In this document: positions 47,401 to 56,400 of the stretch, one piece after another | Numbering within the stretch: the stretch's first letter is position 1 | Layout of the letters: each line of letters opens with the position of its first letter | From: Ancylostoma caninum | Taxonomy: Eukaryota; Nematoda; Chromadorea; Rhabditida; Ancylostomatidae | Length of the DNA: 64,000 nt | NCBI GenBank assembly: GCA_037903475.1 | Contig: JBAJFG010000002.1 | Span: 5,025,501-5,089,500, forward strand | Direction: 5' to 3' | The notes under the pieces: generated by a model | What the model was told of the DNA's origin: nothing | The model's database searches: none | The model's input: only the letters and a program-made list of their open reading frames with translations | Program-made: the position numbers and the translations under genes

Positions 47401-50400
47401 TGTCTGGAGGTTCATCATGCCTCTGACCATCTCTTCGTGAGGTAAAGTCACTGTTTCTAGTGTGTTCCTTAGAAAATGGCTTGCAAACAGAGACCATGCG
47501 GCTCGCCAACTCGGAAAACGAGCGCAGTGCGTATATGTCAGCAATGTCAATCTCCACGTTCAGTTCTTCCTCAAGCGTTTCAGCGAAAGCGATGGCCTGC
47601 AGCGAATTTCCTCCCGCCGTAAAGAAGTTGTCGTTCTGATCAACTGTGCTTACGCCAAGAGCCCCTTGCGCTACTCGCAGTACAGTTCCAAGAACGTCAC
47701 TGATCGGCTCCGTCCCTGCACTCGAAGGAATACTCTCAAGCGGCGACGATTTCTTCCCCAGAATCTTCACACGAATCCGATCGACGAGCTCTTTTCTTGC
47801 GCTTACTGGAATACATTGTTGGATCCTGAATGTCACTTGATAATCTGCTGATCGTTTGTCCAGATCCACTTCTATCGGAAATTCAGTCTTAATAGGAAGC
47901 AAAGCAAGTAGGTCGTCACTGTCCTCTTTGTTGTACTCCAAATCATAGCGACAGTTGAAGTAGATCTGGAATAGTGGCTTTAGGGATCTTTTTTGTTTGT
48001 GAACGTAAGCCGTGAGATCGGTGAAGGGGACATTTCTCTTGATAACGTCGTTCACATGCTCCTGGAGCGTCCTTACGGGGTTTTCACCATTTTGCGGCTT
48101 CCTTATGACGAGGACAACGTTGTTGAGAAAGTAGCCAATGAGGGATTTTGTCTTCGTGGAGCGGTTCGCATGTGGACAGCCTATGTTGAGGCTAGACAGA
48201 GCGAACTGCTCCATGATACTCTCCGCCAAAAGGTTCAAGAAGATGACAAATAAGGAAACGCCATGTTGAGAGGTCCACTGCTGAGCGATCTGCTCCGGAA
48301 ATTCAAATTTCACCACATCCACTCCCCCCTGGTGAGGCTGTAAGGATATTTCTTCACTTTCTGATAGCCTCTTGACATAGGCTTCATCAATGTTCACATG
48401 TGGTTCGTTCTTTTGACAGTAATCTGCATAGGTATATTTTTGTCGATGAATCACCGGCGCTTCCCCTCTCTGTAGTTTGAAAATGTTCTCCATGAGTTCC
48501 CGTTCAAGTATACCTGTGGACCATGCGTCTGAGATGATGTGATGGAGTCGTACCAGGCCCACAAAGCAGTCCGCATTTTCGAACAACACCGCTTCCACAG
48601 GAGGTTTGCCCAACAATGGCGGGGTCAAAGCAAGTTCCACGCTATCCTCCACGTTGCTGCTTCGCAGTACCGTCAATCCTATGTAAGCTTCAGTCATGGA
48701 AAGGACTCTTTGCTTAGGCTCACCCTGCACTTCAACGAAAGCTGTCCTCAGCGACTCCTGCCGTTGAATGGCATACAGCAGCGCCTGATGAATATGAGTG
48801 GGCTTGAGGGACTTGGGAAATTCCTTCAGGAATGGCAGCACGTACGCATTGGGGTCCTGCAGCGACAAGAAGTACATCTGCAGCTGCTGCTTACTCAAGG
48901 GAAACACATAAGAAATGTCTTGCTCAATAGTGATCTTCTTTGGTCTCAGAGGTGGTGGAAGCTGCCGCAGGAACTTCGCTATGTCCTCAGCTTTCCACTT
49001 GTCGCAGCTGCAAATCAAGGAAATTTCGTCGTTGGCAGACACTGCAGTGCTGATATTCTTTACATGAAAAGGTTCCAGGAGTTTCTGGATATCGCTGACG
49101 TCATAGATGCATCCATTAACCTTGAGTGGTCTGCTTATCGGTGGCGAAAGCACGCATTCCCAGTTTGAAAGCACACCGCTCATGGATTGCGCTAGACGGT
49201 TCAGGAAATCCTCATCGTACAACGTTTTATTGTACTCAATCGTGATGTTATCATCCTGAGACTTTGTAAAAATGGATAGTTCAAATTTTGTGACACTGGC
49301 CTTTGTTGGCTCCACCTTGAACACCTCACCCTCGTAGATCGAGTAGTCATCGAGCATCAGCATAATCCCAAAGAGTTTCTTTGGCAAAGAGTGCTCAATC
49401 ATCTCGTCATAGGAGAGAAATGCATGCGACATCGCCTCGGCCACATCCTGCATCGTGTTTTTGACCACTTTCTCAAGATTGCCTCTAGCATCCTGCGCAA
49501 CCACTACAGTACTGATGCCGTAACCTACAGAGTTCTGCAGCGACTGTGTTCGCAGATTGACCGGGAAGCCAATGGGAATTGGGACAAATGGATCATAGCT
49601 GAGGGCTTGGAGAACCCTGGAGAAAAGCGCTACGAAGCAGGTGAAAGGTGTACAGCTGTAGATGCTCACCCAAGAGTTGATGATGGACCAAAGATTGGGA
49701 AGGTGGAAATCAAAGTAGGCAGCTTGTGGATTCGTTTTAACTAGCCGCGGATGAGTTGTCGGTAGTTGGTTGTACACAAAGTTCCGCAGCTTATTCTGCC
49801 AGAATTCGGTTTCTTCCATTCTACGTTCATTGAAGTGCTGAAGGAGCCACGAATGAAACAGAAGTCCGTCATCCATTCGAAGCTGTTTATTGTCCAGCAA
49901 CTGCAGCATGCTATCCACAATGAGGTGCATCGAGTGTCCATCAGTTATTATATGATTAACTTTCATTGTCACTTGTCGTTTGTCAACTGTCACAGCGAAA
50001 GGGGGTTTCTGAAAGGGATCCAGGTCATGGTCGATTGTTGCGGATAGATTTTGGTAGCATTCCGTTCCTCCCATGACTTCCGTGACAAAACTCCTCCCGT
50101 TCTTAATAAAACGAGTTCTTAGAGAGGGATGAATCATTGCCAGAGTGTTAAAGACTTTTCTCAACGTTTGGAAATGGACATCCTTTCTCAGCGTGACTGT
50201 AAGCGAGATATTATATAGGGATCGCACCTGTGGATTGCGAAATGAGCGCAAAAGCGTTGTTTGCAAGGGAGTCGGCTTGCTCTCTGGGATGTGCAGCTCG
50301 CTATCGGACTCTTCAGGAAGTGCTCTGCTAGAGCTGGCATACTCGGCCAGTTGCCGTACCCGCGGGAACTTGAACACCTGCAAGAGAGGCACCGAGACAT

Positions 50401-53400
50401 TCAGTGACTTGCTAAGCTCGTCAACGAGTCGGACAGCAAGGAGTGAATGACCACCGGACTGGAAAAAGTCCGAGTTGATGTCAAGGTAGTCCTGCTTCAA
50501 AGTACGTCGGAAACAACTGAGTACAATTTCTTCGGTATGATTCCTCGGTTTTGCAGGTGTACGCCCGCATTTGTTGATGTCGCAGCGCCTACTTAGGGTC
50601 TTGCGATCAACTTTCCCATTACTAGTTACGGGTAGTCCCTCTAGGTGAATTATCAAACTGGGAACCATGTACTTCGGAAGAACCTGGGACAGCGAGGTTT
50701 CCAGATCACTCCTTTGCTTTTCTTCTCCAGTATAGTACAAGACGATGTGGCTGGCACCGGTCTTGTCCTTTTGAATAACGCTGACAGCGTTCTCTACACC
50801 ACGCTGGCGTGTTGCTGAAGTATCGATCTCAGAGAGTTGGACTCTATGGCCTTTCACTTTGATTTGATCGTCCTTACGGCCCAAGAAGTGCAAATATCCT
50901 GCTTCGTCGCACCTCAACTTGTCTCCGACGAGGTATATCCGAGCGTTCCTCTCCAATATTTCATCTTTCTTGGTCCTGAAAGGATTAGCAGCGAAGCCAC
51001 CAAGCTCATGGCCAACGTAGCCCCTTGCGAGATTCTCGCCACTGCAGTAAAATTGACCGACATCGCGACGTTGTATTTCGTGGTTCTTAAAGGAGCAAAG
51101 ACCATATGGCAGATTTGAGATTACCGGCCCCAGGCATGTGGACTCGTGCCCCACCCTCATGTCCAATAGGGTCTGATAGCACGTAGCCTCAGTAGGTCCA
51201 TATAACTGTATCAGTCGGATTCCCCGTTTGAGCATGAAGCTCAACGTTCGCTCGGACATAGTCTCTCCGCCGAAACTCCACTTCTCCACATCTTTCAGCC
51301 GTTCCAGGTCGTTTTCGTCAAAAATATCTGCAACTACGGGGGTCATGTGCAAGACAGAGATCGGCAAGCGCGACGAGAGGTTCTCCACAACCTCTGCTTC
51401 TGGGTCACGGATGCTCAGGGCACCACCATTCAGTAGGGCTCCAAACGTGTTGCTAATACTGGCGTCGAAGCTGCTCTTGGTGAATTGCAGCACTCTAGAT
51501 CCCGTACGGAACTGGTACTTCCGTGTTGCGTGTTCCAGCATATTCAGGACACTTTGATGACTTATACAAACTCCTTTCGGAGTACCGGTTGTACCGGAGG
51601 TGTAGATCAGGTAGGCTAGAGATTCATGGGAAGACCGCAGCAAATGTTGGAGCTTTCGATTGACTGGTGCTTCGAAGGTTGGCACAATTACAGGTGCTGT
51701 AGAAGGGGATTTCATGTCACAGATCGTGAGTTTAGGGCTACAGTCCATGACAATGAAGTTTATCCTGTCCAAAGGGGTGTCTGGTGAAATACATAAGTAA
51801 CAGCAGCCTAGAATATGCACTGCTTCAATAACTATGTGGTTTTCAGTGGATTCATCGAGGATGATGCAGATAACGTCGTCAGAGCGAGGGGTCTCACCGT
51901 AATGCTCCAGAATAGCCGACTGCATTTTGCTTGCGAAGTTGCGGGCCTTGTCCAGCACTTGATCATAATGCATTTCCTCTTTTTTGGACTCCAAGCAAAA
52001 TACATTAGGAGTTAGCATGGCTTGTTCCACAAAGATTCTACCCAAACATTTGTTTCTTGTCGTGTCGTTGTACGAAATCTCTCTTGGCCGCTCGAACACA
52101 CAACACAGCGTTTCTTCCGTGAAGATGCTACACAAAGAACGCTTGAATAAGCTGACGATCCCTTCGATGTACCGTACTGTATAGCGACTCATATCATACT
52201 GTATGGAAAGACGAAGTCTGTCCCTTGGATGGAAAATCCAACTCTGATCGAACTGAGCGAAGCGGGACCCTGGATTGCGGCATTGTGTAACGACTCCTTC
52301 CATGTTTGGCAGTTCTGGTAGAGATATGCTCTCGAAGGTGACCACGTGTTGGAACAGGGGCGTTTTCGTCACATCGCGATCTGTCACGATTTCTTCAATG
52401 ATCCTAGCCAGTGGCGTGGTTTGGTGCTCCATAGCACGGAGTATTTGATCCATCGTATAGCTCAGTTGCTCCTTGAGGCCAGTGAATTCCTCTGAAAAGC
52501 GTAGTGGTATCGTGTTTACGTACAGTCCGACAGAGTTGATGTTTTCCGGAGTGCGGTTAGCCATGGTGGTCCCTATGACAATATCGTCCATGTCGTGCGT
52601 CATGCGCATTGTGTGCACATATGCCATGACGAGCACGTGGTAAAGTGTGCATCTGTGCGCGTTAAAATAGTCCTGGACTTGTATGGAATCGAGGAAGCTG
52701 AGGTCTACTTCGAAATAACCGGCCTCTCCATTGGTAGCATCAGGATCGCCCTTCGTTACTACCGAACAAGGCTCGTAATCCGCCAAGTACTCTTTCCAGA
52801 ACTTCATCGAGTCGCAGTCTTCCAGATTATCGGGGATCAATTCTTTTGCTGCGAGGTCCTTGCCATTGTAAGCCTTTACCAACTCCTCCCCGACAATTGC
52901 CAGACTTCTACCGTCACTGATGATGTGATGAATTCTAAGGTCCAGTTCATAGCCGCTAGACTGCATCTGAAGTTTAGCAACTACCAGCGAATTCCCGCAT
53001 ATCTCTGGATCTTCAATGCCCTTTTGCGAGAGCATGTGGAAGCACTCTGTGCCGGACAGCACATTTAATACTGGCTCATCGACATCGTTGATGATAACTG
53101 ATCTCATGGCGGCATTAGCCATAAGTACTTTGTGAAACGCCTGTAAAAGCTTTCTCACTTGCAGATCTCCTTTGAATTCCACTACGAGGCGAATGATGTA
53201 TGAATCTCTGGCGGGATACATTTGTGTGAGGAACCACAACCTCTTCTGCTGAGGCGAAAGCGAGATATCATAGCTGACGATTCTTGAGTGTTTACCCGCA
53301 GTATCTGCTCTTTTTGAGCCAATGTTCCGCCGTTTTATGGCCAGAGCGATTTTCTCGGCAGTACGGAGAGAGAAGAAGGACTTCAGGTCCAGGTGAAAGC

Positions 53401-56400
53401 CCTGTCTCGCCAGATCTTGCACGACAAGCATCGCCTGAAAGGAAACAGCGGAAAAATCTCTTCACAATTCTCATAATAGAAATAGTTTTCAACATATGAA
53501 AATAACCAAAGAAGTTTAAATTCACTCATTCAGATCCGAGTTAGGTTTCGGTAAAATTTTTATTCTTGTTTCGATGAAACGGTAAGAAAGAGTGCAATCA
53601 ATTTCATTAGGAACACACAAAGGTGATCACATCATCGCTGTTTGTTGTTCCTATTCTTTTTTTACATTTGCTCTTTTTACACTTCCACACTTCCAAATTT
53701 CTCGAAGACTTTTATTTTTTCGAAACATATTTTTTACAGACTCCAGCTGTGGGAAGTGCCAAAAAATCTGCTTGCAAACATGAAATTTTCAGTAGTCTTT
53801 AGGCACACCAACTGCAAGGCTCCGCCAACGGTCTAGTTTATCTCAATATGGGAGAATTTGCAAGAAATTGGCATCTAACCATGATTAATTCTAGTAGTCT
53901 GAAAAATTATGTAAAGATCAGAATTATCGCACAAATGTTATACTTTTCATTTCAATAGAAGTTGCTCATCATCATGGTATTATTCAAGAAACGGATTTGC
54001 ATTGTTCGATTCTCAAACTATGTATAAAAGCTGAAGCACCATGTATGTCCATGTTGCTAGACGCTATAGAAGGACTAAATTGAAATCTAGAGTGCTGCAA
54101 GAGATCGATTTTCAAAAACTCGAATGACTGAAGTGGAAAAAAATAATTCAAGGAAATCTCCTGAAGCTCGTTAGATGGATCTATTCCCGCACTAAATGAT
54201 TTATGGGATGAGGTACCGTTGCAGATTTATTACCACTGTTTCACTGAAAACCAGTCGCATCTTCTTGAAATCTAGTTATTTTTGTGTGAACAGGGCCACG
54301 AAAAATTGGGCGAACATCTATAATTGAAGCTACGGACCAAACATCATTTGTCATCTTTCGTTTTTGTGAAGTGAGCGACTGAAATATAGCAGGTTCTACT
54401 GATATCAGGGGGACTTAAAATTATACAATAATATGCAATAATTTATACATACAGTAAGGATAATATGAGACCGTAAGAATGGAAACGAAAAAAGGTTAAC
54501 TCCTCAGACACACCTTTACAGAATCTCCTCCGGAGCCGAAAAAACATTCGTTCGCCATGTGCACCCTGCCAGTGTGCTTCTTGAAGCATTCCACGACGGC
54601 TCTCTCCATATCTCCATGCGCCGGCCTCAGATCCTCTACTGCTGCCGTTCGTTGCGGCTTCGGCAGTCTACGCTTGTCAACTTTGCCATTCTGATTCAGA
54701 GGAAACTTGTCGAGGAACACAAAGTGCTTCGGCAAGCAATATGCTGGGAGGCGCTGGCGAAGAAAAGTCGTGAGGTCATCAGCGGACACAGCACCATTGC
54801 TAGGAACGACGTAGGCTACGAGCTCCTTCACTCCTGTGTCCTCGTTGACCGCTATGGTACAAGCAGCGACGTCGACATGAGTGGTGATGTGGTTTTGGAT
54901 CTGAAAACGTATGAACGTGAAACTTTTAATGAGATGAATCGAACTGAGAAGAGGTGTTTTTAGGAATTAAGAATTAAACAAAATTTGACGTTGTGACGTG
55001 CTTCTAAAAACTAGAGAAAATGTACATGCGACAGTGGCCTTCGTAAGTGAGCGGGGGAGGGGGGGGGAGAGGGTGGAGGTAACTGAAAAAAATCAGTGGT
55101 TGGGGCCTTTATCATAAAAGAAACCTGGCGGTCGGAGTCTCAAAAATGAGGACGTTTGAAAATATCTTCAAACATTCAAAAATAACTCCAAAACTAACGA
55201 AAGATAAATACTTAAACATGGGCTAGTACAATGCCTTATCTATATTGTAAACAGTATTATTTTTTACCTCGACTTTCTGGATATGTCTTAGTTCCATCAC
55301 AGAAGCAAGATTGAATGAAATGAGAAAAACGAAATTGCAATATATCAAGATTTTTATCTATTTATGGATTGATCAAGCCGTGGAATACTCCACACTAGAT
55401 GTATTCCTACTACAAATAGCATAACCAGTAAGCCAATAAAATTGGAAATTATCGACTATAACAAAGAAACCAACCTCGGTCAGGTCCACAATCCTTCCGC
55501 GTATTTTGACCTGCAAGTCAGCTCGTCCGGTAAAGTGCGGTCGGCCGCGGTGATATCTGACGATGTCGCCTGTCCTGAATTCCTTCCCAAAACATCCGTA
55601 GCTGATTGTTCTAGCGTTCAAAGCTGGCATGCTGTAGTAACCCCTGGTAATACCAAGTCCATTCACGTGAAGCATTCCTTGGTATTTCTCTGGCAACAGC
55701 TGTCCATCAGGATCTCTTACAAGCAGGTGCAGATTCCTGTACGGCTTTCCTTCTTCGGAAATGGGAGTGCGTACCCTCATCTTGTTCGCCGTCGTGTATA
55801 CAGTCTGCTCCGTTACTCCATGCTCTTGATAGAGGTGTATGCCTGTCTGTAGGAGGAGTTCAAGGGCGCTGGCCTGTATTGCTTCACCTCCGAACTGGAT
55901 GGATTCCAGGATGTTCAGCCGTTCTATGTCAGTGGAGGGCAACGATGACAAGTAGGCTGGCATTATGTAGGCGTTGGTGACACCTTGCATTTCCTCTATC
56001 TTTGGGATGAGTTCGGTGGCGAGGGTCATGGATGCACCGTTGGCGAAGGTCTTCGAGAGGTCTGCGAAGAAGATGTCGAAGCCGTAGTTGACCACCTGAT
56101 AGGTGCATGATGTGTTGCTGATGTTGAATTGCTTCGTGTACGCTGGCGCGAGGTTGCAGTGTCCCGAGAACTCCGTGCACACCGCCTTGGGCTTTCCTGT
56201 AGTGCCCGAGGTACAAGTGATATAGGCCAAGTCAGAAATTTCCATTACATTCCGGAACTTTCCAAAATTAGTACCTTCGCTAATTTCATGGACAACAGGA
56301 TAACGTTTAGCATTTGCTGCTTTTCTGAGTTCTTCAAAGCTGAGATCAACCAGAACTGGATTCTCAAACACCTCCAACATTCCCATGATTCGCTGCACAG

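Noticed and set aside
45741..53068. Many plus-strand ORFs of 60-209 codons opposite the megasynthase
   Set aside because: Antisense shadows of a long high-quality coding exon.
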